From: Motiliproteus coralliicola | GTDB taxonomy: Bacteria; Pseudomonadota; Gammaproteobacteria; Pseudomonadales; Balneatricaceae | Direction: 5' to 3' | Length of the DNA stretch: 64,000 nt | NCBI RefSeq assembly: GCF_003345655.1 | Contig: NZ_QQOH01000004.1 | Location: 1 to 64,000 of the forward strand | Shown: positions 44,652-53,664 of the stretch, one piece after another | Layout: the number at the start of each line of letters is the position of its first letter | Numbering within the stretch: position 1 is the stretch's first letter | Position numbers and translations under genes: made by a program | Notes under the pieces: generated by a model | Told to the model about the DNA's origin: nothing | The model's input: only the letters and a program-made list of their open reading frames with translations | Databases searched by the model: none

Positions 44652-46378
44652 CAGTGCATCTCCCGATACAGCTGGCGATAGATGCCACCTTTTTCCAGCA
44701 ACTGCTGGTGGGTTCCCATCTCTTTTACTTCACCCTCTTTCATCACCAGAATTCGATCGGCATGCTCGATGGTCGAGAGTCGGTGGGCAATGATAATCGT
44801 TGTGCGCCCTTCACAGAGTTCTTTCAGTGCCGCCTGAACCTGGCGCTCCGACTCATTGTCCAGTGCCGAGGTGGCTTCATCAAGAATCAGCAGCGGTGCA
44901 TCCTTGTAGAAGGCCCGCGCCAACGCCAGACGCTGGCGTTGTCCTCCGGACAGCAGGCTGCCCTGCTCACCGATCGGGGCTTGAATGCCGCCGTCCAACT
45001 TATCGACAAACTCTTCGGCGTGGGCATGCTTGAGCGCTTCCCTGACCCTATTCAGATCGGCCCCCTTGGGATCGCCAAAGGCAACATTGTCGGCCACACT
45101 TTCGTTAAACAGGAACACATCCTGATCCACATAGGCGATCTGACTACGCAAGCTACTGAGTTTCAACGTCTGGATATCGACACCGTCGAACAGGATCTGG
45201 CCCGACTCGGGCTGGTAGAAACGAGTCAACAGCTGAGTCAGGGTCGATTTACCACTGCCGGAGCCCCCCACCAGCGCCAAGGTCTCGCCCGGATTCAGCT
45301 CAACGTTAATCCCCTTGAGCACCGGATCCAGTTCGGGCGCATAACGAAAGTTCAGACCCTGAATCGAAATCCGACCGCTGAACGGCTGCTTCAGTTCATC
45401 GCCGCTGTCCGGTTCGGTCGGATGATCCAACAGAGTGAACAGGGTCTCGGCCGCCGCCATCCCTTTCTGGAAAGGTGCGTTGACGCTGGTCAGCGAGCGC
45501 ATCGGCGCAAACAGCATCCCCATCGCGGTAAAGAAGGCAACAAATTCGCCCGGCGACATCGCCGAATCCCCTTCCTGAGTAGCGGCAAAATAGATCACGC
45601 TGGCCAGAGCGATGGCGATCACAAATTGCACCACCGGCGAGTTGGCAGCACCGATCACCACCAGTTTCAGGGTGTTCTGGCGCAATTGGTTAACCACCGG
45701 ATAGAATTTGGCCTCTTCTTGGGATTCGGCCAGAAACAGCTTTACCAGCCGGTTGCCCCTAATATTTTCTTCCAATCGATGGGTCAAATGGCCCATGTTT
45801 TCCTGTAGTAGCCGACTGGATTTACGCATCCTCTTGCTGACCAGCTTGATGATTACCGCGATGACGGGCGCGACGATCAAAATCAACATAGCCAAACGCC
45901 AGTTAAGATAGAACAGATAACCCAGCAGACCGATGATAATCAAGGAATCTCGAACCAGTATCAGCCAGACCTTGCTGGCGGTCGATGATAACTGCTCCAC
46001 ATCGTAGGTCACCTTCGAAAGCAGCTTGCCGGTGGTATTGGCGTCCATATAGGACTGCGGCAACTTCTGAATATGGCTGAACAGCTCTATACGCAACTGC
46101 ATCACTACCTGGGTCGCCACTGCGGTCACCCCCAGCGTCGCTACCACTCGAGCCACACCACGGACGAAGAACAAGCCAACGAAGGTCAGCGGCACCATCA
46201 CTATGGCATCGGGATCCTTGTCGATAAAGGTCCCATCAATCAGCGGCTGCATCATCGCCGCCACCGCCGGTTCAGTACTGGCAACCACCACCATCGCTAT
46301 GATCGCAATGACAAATTTGCCCCAGTGCGGCCGCACATAGGTCATCAGACGACCCAGCAGTTCTCTATTGGTTCTCAA
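44651..46378 (-). CDS. msbA: Lipid A/LPS core flippase MsbA (ABC exporter)
   Basis: This 575-residue half-transporter has six TM segments (about 20-310). Its ATPase domain has Walker A 'GGSGSGKSTLTQLL', the ABC signature 'LLSGGQRQRLALARA', Walker B 'PLLILDEATSALD' and the switch 'IIIAHRLSTIEHADRIL'. It flips core-lipid A across the inner membrane. The start is TTG (46378), with GAGAA a few bases upstream. An ATG at codon 12 would cut into conserved sequence. Confidence 0.95.
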   Translation of the reverse strand: MRTNRELLGRLMTYVRPHWGKFVIAIIAMVVVASTEPAVAAMMQPLIDGTFIDKDPDAIVMVPLTFVGLFFVRGVARVVATLGVTAVATQVVMQLRIELFSHIQKLPQSYMDANTTGKLLSKVTYDVEQLSSTASKVWLILVRDSLIIIGLLGYLFYLNWRLAMLILIVAPVIAVIIKLVSKRMRKSSRLLQENMGHLTHRLEENIRGNRLVKLFLAESQEEAKFYPVVNQLRQNTLKLVVIGAANSPVVQFVIAIALASVIYFAATQEGDSAMSPGEFVAFFTAMGMLFAPMRSLTSVNAPFQKGMAAAETLFTLLDHPTEPDSGDELKQPFSGRISIQGLNFRYAPELDPVLKGINVELNPGETLALVGGSGSGKSTLTQLLTRFYQPESGQILFDGVDIQTLKLSSLRSQIAYVDQDVFLFNESVADNVAFGDPKGADLNRVREALKHAHAEEFVDKLDGGIQAPIGEQGSLLSGGQRQRLALARAFYKDAPLLILDEATSALDNESERQVQAALKELCEGRTTIIIAHRLSTIEHADRILVMKEGEVKEMGTHQQLLEKGGIYRQLYREMH

Positions 46379-46468
46379 TCTGATTTCTCAATTAACTGAA
46401 TGAGATAGCCCGGCCCCTATCGCTAGGCCGAGTAAATGGGCGTGATTCTATCATAGAACCGGATTTGA

Positions 46469-47737
46469 CTAAGGAGCGGACTGTTTTAATGAATCCAGCA
46501 CCGCTTCGGCCTGCTTTAGCGCGACATCTTGATAGCCCTGCAATCGCTGTCGAGCCGACTCGGCCAACCGGGCTCTCGCTTCGCTATCTGGCATCAACCG
46601 AACCACTTGCTCGGCCAATGCCGCTTGATCATCAACCTGAATCAAGCCACCGGCTTCAACAAACTGGCGATTGATGGTCTCAAAATTACGCATATCGGGC
46701 CCAACCAGCATCGGACAGCCGCAACTGGCGGGCTCCAAGATATTGTGTCCGCCAACATCGACAAAGCTGCCGGCAACCCAGCACAGATCAGCAGCGGCAT
46801 AGAACGGCAGCAGCTCTCCCAGACTGTCGGCCAGATAGAGTTGGCAGTCATCGGCTACCGGCTCTTGCTTCGAATCGCTACGCCGCTGCCAACTGAGTCC
46901 CGACTGTCGGCACAGTTGCGCCACCGTCTCAAACCGCTGCGGGTGACGCGGCACCAACACCAGCAAGGCATCGGGCTGCTGCGCCAGCAACTGTCGGTGG
47001 CATTCCAGCGCGATCGCCTCTTCGCCATCGTGGGTGCTTGCCGCCAGCCACACCGGTCGCTTAGTCCCCAGTATCTGGCGTATAGCTTCACCTTGCCGGG
47101 TAATGTCCGAGGGCAGGGGTTGAGCGTACTTGAGATTCCCTCCCAGCCGCAGTTGCTGTTCAGCAACGCCGAGGGTTGAGAAACGGCTGGCGATGTTCTC
47201 ATCCTGCGCCAGAATCAGGCTGGCCTTGGCTAGGGTTGAGCGCCATAACGCCGGTAGATAGCGCTGATAGCTTCGCATCGAGGACTCGGATAAGCGTGCG
47301 TTGGCCAGCACCACCGGTACCTGTTGCCGGGCACACTCAGCCCAGAGGTTGGGCCAGATTTCCACCTCCATCACTAACAGGAGCTGCGGTTGGATCTGAT
47401 CCAACGCCCGCTTGACCACCGCTTTGCTATCCAGCGGCGCATAGAGATGACGATCTCCAGGGTGGAGAGTCTTGCCGATCTCCTCGGCACCCGTGGCGGT
47501 AGTGGTAGTCACCAACCAAGGACCTGTATAGCCGGCGCTACGGATCGCATCGATCAACACTCCGGCCGCTTTGGCCTCGCCGAAAGAGGCGGCATGGAGC
47601 CAGATCGGCCGCTGCGGCAGCTCGCCTGGGTAGCGACCCAGGCGCTCACGCCAACGGGCCGGATCCTGTTTTCTTCCCAACCACAGCAGCAACGGTGCCG
47701 CCAGTGCCAGCAGCAGCTGATAGATCAACCGACTCAA
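46469..47737 (-). CDS. waaA: 3-deoxy-D-manno-octulosonic acid (Kdo) transferase
   Basis: This 422-residue GT30 enzyme transfers Kdo to lipid IVA. After an N-terminal membrane anchor (about 5-20) come 'IWLHAASFGEAKAA' (catalytic Glu), 'LLVMEVEIWPNLWAEC' and 'VAGSFVDVGGHNILEPASCGCPML'. The start chosen is the TTG at 47737, which overlaps the upstream stop as TTGA and has GGAG eight bases before it. The open frame continues further upstream inside the neighbouring gene and is not used. Confidence 0.94.
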   Translation of the reverse strand: MSRLIYQLLLALAAPLLLWLGRKQDPARWRERLGRYPGELPQRPIWLHAASFGEAKAAGVLIDAIRSAGYTGPWLVTTTTATGAEEIGKTLHPGDRHLYAPLDSKAVVKRALDQIQPQLLLVMEVEIWPNLWAECARQQVPVVLANARLSESSMRSYQRYLPALWRSTLAKASLILAQDENIASRFSTLGVAEQQLRLGGNLKYAQPLPSDITRQGEAIRQILGTKRPVWLAASTHDGEEAIALECHRQLLAQQPDALLVLVPRHPQRFETVAQLCRQSGLSWQRRSDSKQEPVADDCQLYLADSLGELLPFYAAADLCWVAGSFVDVGGHNILEPASCGCPMLVGPDMRNFETINRQFVEAGGLIQVDDQAALAEQVVRLMPDSEARARLAESARQRLQGYQDVALKQAEAVLDSLKQSAP

Positions 47738-48849
47738 GCGGAACGCTCCGCCAGTAGACGGTCCATCATCGCTGTCACCTCGGAAACCTGAATACTGTCC
47801 ATCACATCGGGTTCGCGTACCCGTTTGCCCCAGCTGATCGAATCCACCTCGCAGCCGAACGCTTTCTGAACCTGCGCCGGGTAGGCGTTCACCACCCACT
47901 GTCGGCTCAGGTAAGGGCCTGTCCGATCCGGGTTGGAGCTGGCATAGAGCCCCAGCGCAGGGGTACCGGTGGCGGTTCCCATATGCATCGGTCCCGAATC
48001 TGGACCCAGCACCAGCTCGGCCCCTTCGATCAGCGCCAGCAGCTCCTTCAAGGAGGTTTTACCGATCAGGTTAATCGGCGTCGCACTGCAAAGTTCACCC
48101 AGACGCTCTCCGTAGTGCTGCTCCAACTCGGTGTTTCCGCCGCTCAGTACCGTCCGTAGTCCATATTGTTGCCAGGCATGGTCGATCACTTCAGCATAGC
48201 CTTCGACCGACCAGTTGCGGAAGTTACGGATCCGCTGGCTGGAGCAGGGGCTGATCACCAGATAGCGCTGCTCACCGACCAATCGGCGGGCTTGCTCTCG
48301 ATCTTGATCGGGAATCGGCATCCGCCACTCCAGCGACTCGGCGTCGGCGCCGCATGCACGGATAAAATCCATAAAGCCATCGAGTACGTGCTTGCGCGGG
48401 TTCGGGGCGATTTGGCGGTTGGTAAACAAGCGCTGGTTATCCTTGGCCCGTTCGGCATCGAACCCCAAGCGGATCCTGGCCGGAATGCACAGTGACAGCA
48501 GGCTGGCCCGCAGCGCCGCCTGCATATGCAGCAACAGATCAAAGCGACGCCCTTTGAGCTTCTTTCGAAGTTCAAGCATCCCCTTGAAACCGCTGCGTTT
48601 GTCGTAGACCAGCAACTCAACCCCATCGATGCCGTCCAGCATCATGGCTTCCACCTTGCCTACGATCCAGGTTATGCGACAATCGGGCCACTGTCGCTGC
48701 AGCGCTCGAACTGCCGGCAGGGTATTGCAGATATCGCCCAGCGCCGAGAGGCGCAGCACACAGATTGATTCCGGTGCCCGACCAAGCAACGGCGAGATCT
48801 TCAACGTCTGATCGGCACAGGTCGTACTGGAGTTAGTACTGGGGTTCAC
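47734..48849 (-). CDS. GT9-family heptosyltransferase (WaaC-like)
   Basis: This protein is up to 371 residues and has the GT9 marks: 'LRLSALGDICNTLPAVRAL' (acceptor loop with Asp), 'ISPCSSQRIRNFRNWSVEGYAEVI', 'LGPDSGPMHMGTATGTPAL' and 'YASSNPDRTGPY'. Next to waaA it is probably heptosyltransferase I, with waaF supplying heptosyltransferase II. The first 28 residues are unlike the family. The GTG at 48849 lies 2 bases from the divergent kdkA ATG, so a later start is quite possible. Confidence 0.82.
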   Translation of the reverse strand: MNPSTNSSTTCADQTLKISPLLGRAPESICVLRLSALGDICNTLPAVRALQRQWPDCRITWIVGKVEAMMLDGIDGVELLVYDKRSGFKGMLELRKKLKGRRFDLLLHMQAALRASLLSLCIPARIRLGFDAERAKDNQRLFTNRQIAPNPRKHVLDGFMDFIRACGADAESLEWRMPIPDQDREQARRLVGEQRYLVISPCSSQRIRNFRNWSVEGYAEVIDHAWQQYGLRTVLSGGNTELEQHYGERLGELCSATPINLIGKTSLKELLALIEGAELVLGPDSGPMHMGTATGTPALGLYASSNPDRTGPYLSRQWVVNAYPAQVQKAFGCEVDSISWGKRVREPDVMDSIQVSEVTAMMDRLLAERSA

Positions 48850-48851
48850 GA

Positions 48852-49559
48852 ATGGGTTTCCAAGTTATTCAACAGGCTGGAGCTACGCTGCTGGTTGCAC
48901 CGGAACTGGTTGAGCATATTAACCGATCATGGTTCGATCTCAACTGGTGGCGCGGCAATGGCGGCTGGCTCGGCTCGGCACCGGGTCGGGGTGAAAGCCA
49001 CTTCCTGTGCCATCCGGAGCTGCAGCTGAACCTGGTCTGGCGCCACTATAAGCGCGGCGGCATGGCGGCCCGCTTGAGTGAAGATCGCTATCTCTGGAGC
49101 GGCCTAAAGCAGACCCGCGCCTACCAGGAGTTCGAGCTAACCCACCAGCTTCGCAGCCGGGGCCTGCCGGTGCCCCGCCCGGTGGCCGCTGCCATCGTAC
49201 GCCGCGGCTTAAGCTACCAAGCCGACCTGATCACAGAGCGGCTACCCGATGTGGCGTCGATGGCTGATCGACTGCAGCAATCGTTACGGGATTTCCCCTG
49301 GCAGGAGGTCGGCCGTACCATCGCCCGCTTCCATCGAGCCGGGCTCGATCATGTCGACCTAAACCTGAGAAATATCCTGCTCGATAGCCACCAGCGGGTC
49401 TATCTGATCGACTTCGACCGCTGCCGACTGCGAACAGCCGAGCCCAGCTGGCAGCAGGGCAATCTGGACCGACTACTGCGCTCACTCAATAAGCTTTTTC
49501 CCAATCAGGACCATAGCGCCCACTGGCAGCGGTTGCTCGATGGCTACCACGCCGGATAA
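48852..49559 (+). CDS. kdkA: 3-deoxy-D-manno-octulosonic acid kinase
   Basis: This 235-residue kinase phosphorylates O4 of Kdo in inner-core LPS, typical of species with a single Kdo. It shows 'YQEFELTHQLRSRGLPVPRPVAA', the catalytic loop 'GLDHVDLNLRNILLD' and the metal-binding 'VYLIDFDRCRLR'. It is divergent from the waaC-like gene with starts almost touching. No ribosome-binding site precedes the ATG within the gap, so the true start may differ. Confidence 0.88.
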   Translation: MGFQVIQQAGATLLVAPELVEHINRSWFDLNWWRGNGGWLGSAPGRGESHFLCHPELQLNLVWRHYKRGGMAARLSEDRYLWSGLKQTRAYQEFELTHQLRSRGLPVPRPVAAAIVRRGLSYQADLITERLPDVASMADRLQQSLRDFPWQEVGRTIARFHRAGLDHVDLNLRNILLDSHQRVYLIDFDRCRLRTAEPSWQQGNLDRLLRSLNKLFPNQDHSAHWQRLLDGYHAG

Positions 49560-49730
49560 CAGGTTAGCCGGTGATTCCCTTTTGCCACGCGGCTGATTAC
49601 AATCAATCCAATACGCCACCGGGCGGCTCCCGCCCCACGAGTTTCACCGGCCAAAGCTGCACCCCACCGGTTATCCCGACTCAGTCATGTGGCTCCATTT
49701 AAGAATAATCGATTGCATTGAGGTAGCTAC

Positions 49731-50726
49731 ATGTCTGCATTTGGTACCGTTTTCATGCCGAAAATGGCGATCTCCTGGTTTGATGGAACAAGCTGGAGCG
49801 AGGCCGAGATGGTTTCCAGCGACAGTATTCAACTACACCCCGGTGCCCACGTACTGCACTACTCCAGCACCTGCTTCGAAGGGCTGAAAGCGTTCCGGCA
49901 CGAGGACGGCTCCACCAAGATCTTCCGGATGGATCGTAATATCGTCCGTTTCGCCCAGAGCAGCCGTCTGCTGGCGCTGCCGGAAATCGATCCGGACGCC
50001 ACCGCCAAGATGATCACCGATGTCGTCGCCCACTTCGCCGACGAAGTCCCGGCAGCTCCCGGTTCGATGTATATCCGCCCGACCCATATCGGTACCGAAG
50101 CCGCGATCGGCAAGGCAGCGGCCCCGTCCACCAGCTCCTGTCAGTATGTGCTGCTGTCCCCGGTTGGCGACTACTTCGCCGGTGGCGATGCCTGCCTGCG
50201 GCTGCTGATCGAAGACGACGGCATGCGTTGCGCCGCCCACATGGGCATGGTCAAGAGTGGTGGTAACTACGCCAGCGCACTACAGCCGATCATGAATGCC
50301 CGGGCCGAATTCCAGGCCGATCAGGTGCTGTTCGCGCCCGGCGGCGATGTCCAGGAGACCGGTGCGGCCAACTTCCTGCTGATCGACGGTGACGAGATCA
50401 TCACCAAGGCACTGGATGAAAGCTTCCTGCACGGGGTGACCCGCGACTCGATCCTGACCATCGCCCGCGACCTGGGGATGAAAGTCTCTGAGCGTCAGCT
50501 CAGCGTCGACGAACTGGTTGAGCGCGCCGCCAAGCCTGGCTGCGAAGCGGCCCTGTCCGGCACTGCGGCGGTACTCGCCCCGGTCGGCACCCTGATCTAC
50601 CAGGGTAAAGAGTTGAAAGTCGGCAGCGGCAGCGTTGGCCCGACTACCGTGAAGCTGCGCCAGACCCTCAACGATATCCAGTGGGGCAAGGCCGAAGACA
50701 AGCACGGTTGGCTGACCACGGTTTAA
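49731..50726 (+). CDS. ilvE: Branched-chain amino acid aminotransferase
   Basis: This 331-residue fold-IV PLP enzyme transaminates branched-chain keto acids with glutamate. Visible are 'LHYSSTCFEGLKAFR', 'SMYIRPTHIGTEAAIG', the PLP lysine in 'GMVKSGGNYASAL', 'VQETGAANFLLID' and 'LHGVTRDSIL'. The pattern (MSAFGTVFMPKMAISWFDG) fits the class-II-like branched-chain enzymes. GAGGT precedes the ATG. It forms a single-gene unit with its own terminator. Confidence 0.9.
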   Translation: MSAFGTVFMPKMAISWFDGTSWSEAEMVSSDSIQLHPGAHVLHYSSTCFEGLKAFRHEDGSTKIFRMDRNIVRFAQSSRLLALPEIDPDATAKMITDVVAHFADEVPAAPGSMYIRPTHIGTEAAIGKAAAPSTSSCQYVLLSPVGDYFAGGDACLRLLIEDDGMRCAAHMGMVKSGGNYASALQPIMNARAEFQADQVLFAPGGDVQETGAANFLLIDGDEIITKALDESFLHGVTRDSILTIARDLGMKVSERQLSVDELVERAAKPGCEAALSGTAAVLAPVGTLIYQGKELKVGSGSVGPTTVKLRQTLNDIQWGKAEDKHGWLTTV

Positions 50727-50746
50727 CACCAGCCAATCAATACTGT

Positions 50747-50782
50747 CAAAAACCCCATCGGGCGATCCGCTGGGGTTTTTTT
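50747..50782 (+). terminator. Intrinsic terminator after ilvE
   Basis: AACCCCA/TGGGGTT (50751-50757, 50771-50777) with a 13-base loop, followed by a long T-run, lies 20 bases after the ilvE stop. The A-run on the left makes it potentially bidirectional. Confidence 0.85.
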
Positions 50783-50835
50783 ATTGCTCAACTCTCAACG
50801 CACAAACTTCAGTTCAAAGATCAAAGGAGCCCACC

Positions 50836-51189
50836 TTGGAACCCGCCCCCATCAAAGCACCGATCAGCTTCGAGGATTTCGACAAGCTTGATATCCGCGT
50901 CGGTACCATTCTGGAAGTCACCGAGGTCGCCAAATCTGACAAGCTGATGAAACTGACCGTCGACTTCGGCGATCATCAGCGCTCTATTCTGGCCGGCATC
51001 AAACAGGAACGGGACAACCCCAAAGAGATCGAAGGCAAGCAGGCCCTGTTTGTGGTCAATCTTCCCGAGCGCAAGATGGCCGGCCAACTCTCTCAGGGCA
51101 TGCTGTTTGATATCGGTTATGCCGATAAGCTGACCCCCTGTCTGGCCACGCCGGAGACCCCGGTTCCCAATGGTAGTCGCGCCGGATAA
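50836..51189 (+). CDS. CsaA-like tRNA-binding-domain protein
   Basis: This 117-residue protein is a single EMAP/CsaA-type OB fold: 'FEDFDKLDIRVGTILEVTEV', 'RSILAGIKQ' and 'GKQALFVVNLPERKMAGQLSQGML'. It matches free-standing CsaA and the C-terminal domain of methionyl-tRNA synthetase. It may bind tRNA or act as a secretion-related chaperone; the role is not settled. The start is TTG, behind AAAGGAG at good spacing. Confidence 0.85.
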   Translation: MEPAPIKAPISFEDFDKLDIRVGTILEVTEVAKSDKLMKLTVDFGDHQRSILAGIKQERDNPKEIEGKQALFVVNLPERKMAGQLSQGMLFDIGYADKLTPCLATPETPVPNGSRAG

Positions 51190-51270
51190 GACGAATTGGG
51201 GGCGAGCTGGATAACCCCCTCCGACCGATTCGGTATAAGCTTCAGGTTCAACTCAGAAAAGGATGCTGTG

Positions 51271-51726
51271 ATGAACCTGATTCGCTCAATCGCCCTAACC
51301 CTACTCTGCTCGGCCCCGCTCACGGCCCAGGCCCAGATCTACACCGACGACCTGTCACGCTGTCTGGTCGAATCCTCCACCCATCAGGATAAATTGACCC
51401 TGGTACGCTGGATGTTCAGCGCCATGGCGTTACACCCGTCGGTCCAATCGATGGCCTCGATCAATGCCGATCAGCGTGACCAAGCCAACCAGGAAGTGGC
51501 CGGACTGTTTATGCAGCTGACCACCGAGCGCTGTCTGCCTCAGCTACAGAATGCGGTGAAATACGAAGGACCTATGGCGATGCAGGCCAGTTTCCGGATT
51601 CTGGGACAGGTCGCGGCACAGGAGCTGTTCGCCAACCCTGAGGTCAAGCAGGGCATGGCCGGACTGCAGCAGCATATGGATAACGAGCGCTTGCAACAGG
51701 TTCTCAAGCCCCTGCTGTCCCAATAA
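51271..51726 (+). CDS. Exported protein of unknown function
   Basis: This 151-residue protein has a signal peptide (MNLIRSIALTLLCSAPLTAQA) and a helical mature part. Two cysteines ('SRCLVESS', 'TERCLPQL') may form a disulfide. The pattern 'DKLTLVRWMFSAMALHPSV' recurs in small periplasmic proteins of this bacterial group, but I cannot name a function. AAAAGGA precedes the ATG at 51271. Confidence 0.75.
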   Translation: MNLIRSIALTLLCSAPLTAQAQIYTDDLSRCLVESSTHQDKLTLVRWMFSAMALHPSVQSMASINADQRDQANQEVAGLFMQLTTERCLPQLQNAVKYEGPMAMQASFRILGQVAAQELFANPEVKQGMAGLQQHMDNERLQQVLKPLLSQ

Positions 51727-51750
51727 CCCCAGTGATGAGGAACTGAGGCG

Positions 51751-52167
51751 ATGAACCAACCGATCGAAGGCAGCTGCTTATGCGGTACTCTGCGTTATCG
51801 AGCCAGTGGTCATCTGGATATCTTTCAGTACTGCCACTGCTCACGCTGCCGTAAATTCACCGGCAGCGCGCACGCCGCCAACCTGTTCGTCAAACCCGAG
51901 GATTTCCAATGGCTCAGCAGCACCGAGTCATTGGGGCGCTACGAACCGGCTGACAGCCGCTACTTTGCCACCAGTTTCTGTAACAACTGCGGCTCATCAA
52001 TGCCCTGGCTCGCCAAAGGCGGCAAGGTGGTGGTGATCCCGGCCGGCACGCTGGATCAGATTCCGGATATCCGGCCTTCGCAGAATATCTTCTGCAACTC
52101 CAGAGCCGAATGGTACCGCAGTGCGGCGGAACTGCCCGAGTATGATCAGCTGCCTCCTCGGCGCTAA
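51751..52167 (+). CDS. GFA/CENP-V-family zinc protein
   Basis: This 138-residue protein carries the GFA cysteine pattern: 'GSCLCGTLRYRA' (CxC), 'YCHCSRCRKFTGSAHAANL' (CHCxxC) and 'SFCNNCGSSMPW' (CxxCG), which bind two zinc ions. The family was named for glutathione-dependent formaldehyde activation, but most members have no proven substrate. It lies 24 bases after the exported protein gene and may share its transcript. It is convergent with astD. Confidence 0.85.
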   Translation: MNQPIEGSCLCGTLRYRASGHLDIFQYCHCSRCRKFTGSAHAANLFVKPEDFQWLSSTESLGRYEPADSRYFATSFCNNCGSSMPWLAKGGKVVVIPAGTLDQIPDIRPSQNIFCNSRAEWYRSAAELPEYDQLPPRR

Positions 52168-52191
52168 GTAGTCAGAGCCGTGCCTACAAAG

Positions 52192-53664
52192 CTAGAGGCT
52201 TAATCCCGGCATCATCGAGACCGGCAGCTGCGGTTGTTCGGCCTCCATCGATGCCACCGGATAGGCGCAATAGTCGGCGGCATACCAGGCGCTGGGGCGC
52301 AGATTTCCGCTCTGTTTGACGCCACCGAACGGCATCGCTCCAGCGGCACCGGTGATGGGCCGGTTCCAATTGACGATACCGGCACGGATCTGGTCATAAA
52401 ATTGTTGGTAGCGCTCTCGGCTGTCGCTGATCAAGCCCGCCGACAGACCGAAGCGGGTGTCGTTGGCTATCATCAGCGCCTGATCGAAATCCTCATAGCG
52501 AATCACCTTCAGCAGTGGTCCGAAATCCTCCTGATCCCCCGGTTCTGGTACCGGGGTCACATCGATCAGTCCCGGGCTCAGCAGGCCACTGTCTGAGGCC
52601 AGGTGCTGTATCGTCACCAAGGACGCAGCCCCCTGTTGTTGCAGCTGTTGCTGGCGACTCAGCAGTCGCAACGCCTGGGCATTGGAGATCACCGCCCCCA
52701 TAAAGGGCTGCGGCTCGGCATCGTACGCTCCCACCTGCAGCTGCAGCAGAGTACGACCCAGCCGGTTGATAAAATCGTCCCCCCAAGCCCCATCCGGAAC
52801 CAACAGGCGCCGGGCACAGGTACAGCGCTGACCGGCGGTCAGGAACGCCGACACCATAGAGTCGTGTATGGCCGCATGAACTTCGAATACCTGGTCGATA
52901 ATCAGCGGGTTGTTGCCTCCCAGTTCCAGGGCCAGCAACTTGCCGGGCTGGTCGGCAAACTGCTGCGCCAGCGCCTGACCGGTGGCAGCGCTGCCGGTGA
53001 ACAATAGTCCGTCGAGCTGGGGATGTTGCGCCAGAACCTGACCCACCTCGCTGCCGGCGCCCTGAATCAGGTTCAATACGCCGTCGGGCAAGCCGGCTTG
53101 ATGCCATAGGCCTACCAGCTGTTCGGCGATCCGGGGACAGTACTCGCTCGGCTTGAACACCAGGGTATTGCCGGCGATCAACGCCGGTACGATATGGCCA
53201 TTGGGCAGGTGAGCGGGGAAGTTGAACGGTCCGAAAACCGCCAGCACCCCGTGGGGTCGATGACGAAGCGTTTCATTCCAGTGACTGCTGGGTCGCTCAT
53301 AGCTGCGGCATCGTTCATGGTAAGCGTCGATGCTCATGCCGATTTTGCCAATCATGGCCACCACTTCGGTGCGACTCTCCCATAAGGGTTTACCGGTCTC
53401 CTCGCCGATATACTCCGCCAACACCTCAGCATGCTGCTGCAACAGTTCCCGGAAGCGCAGAATCGGTTCCAGACGCTGCGACAGCGAGAGTCGGCGCCAC
53501 TGCGGCAATGCCCGGCGAGCGGCCCAGACGGCGGCATCCACTTGGGAAGTACTGGCGCCATCGGCCTGCCACAGGATCCGGTTGTCGACCGGATTGAGCG
53601 ACGTGACCAAGCCGCCGTCACCCTTGATCCAGTCTCCTTCGATAAACAGACTCGATTCATTCAT
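52192..53664 (-). CDS. astD: Succinylglutamate-semialdehyde dehydrogenase
   Basis: This 490-residue NAD-dependent aldehyde dehydrogenase oxidises N-succinylglutamate semialdehyde in the arginine succinyltransferase pathway. Its active-site Glu is in 'LALELGGNNPLII' and the catalytic Cys in 'FLTAGQRCTCARRLLV'; 'FNFPAHLPNGHIVPALIAGN' is typical of AstD. The ATG at 53664 has AGGAG at six bases and overlaps the astA stop by 8 bases. Confidence 0.93.
   Translation of the reverse strand: MNESSLFIEGDWIKGDGGLVTSLNPVDNRILWQADGASTSQVDAAVWAARRALPQWRRLSLSQRLEPILRFRELLQQHAEVLAEYIGEETGKPLWESRTEVVAMIGKIGMSIDAYHERCRSYERPSSHWNETLRHRPHGVLAVFGPFNFPAHLPNGHIVPALIAGNTLVFKPSEYCPRIAEQLVGLWHQAGLPDGVLNLIQGAGSEVGQVLAQHPQLDGLLFTGSAATGQALAQQFADQPGKLLALELGGNNPLIIDQVFEVHAAIHDSMVSAFLTAGQRCTCARRLLVPDGAWGDDFINRLGRTLLQLQVGAYDAEPQPFMGAVISNAQALRLLSRQQQLQQQGAASLVTIQHLASDSGLLSPGLIDVTPVPEPGDQEDFGPLLKVIRYEDFDQALMIANDTRFGLSAGLISDSRERYQQFYDQIRAGIVNWNRPITGAAGAMPFGGVKQSGNLRPSAWYAADYCAYPVASMEAEQPQLPVSMMPGLSL

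Noticed and set aside
46446-46458. TTCTAT-C-ATAGAA dyad between waaA and msbA
   Set aside because: The dyad is perfect but short. It overlaps a TATGAT that could be a -10, yet no -35 or known operator could be matched.
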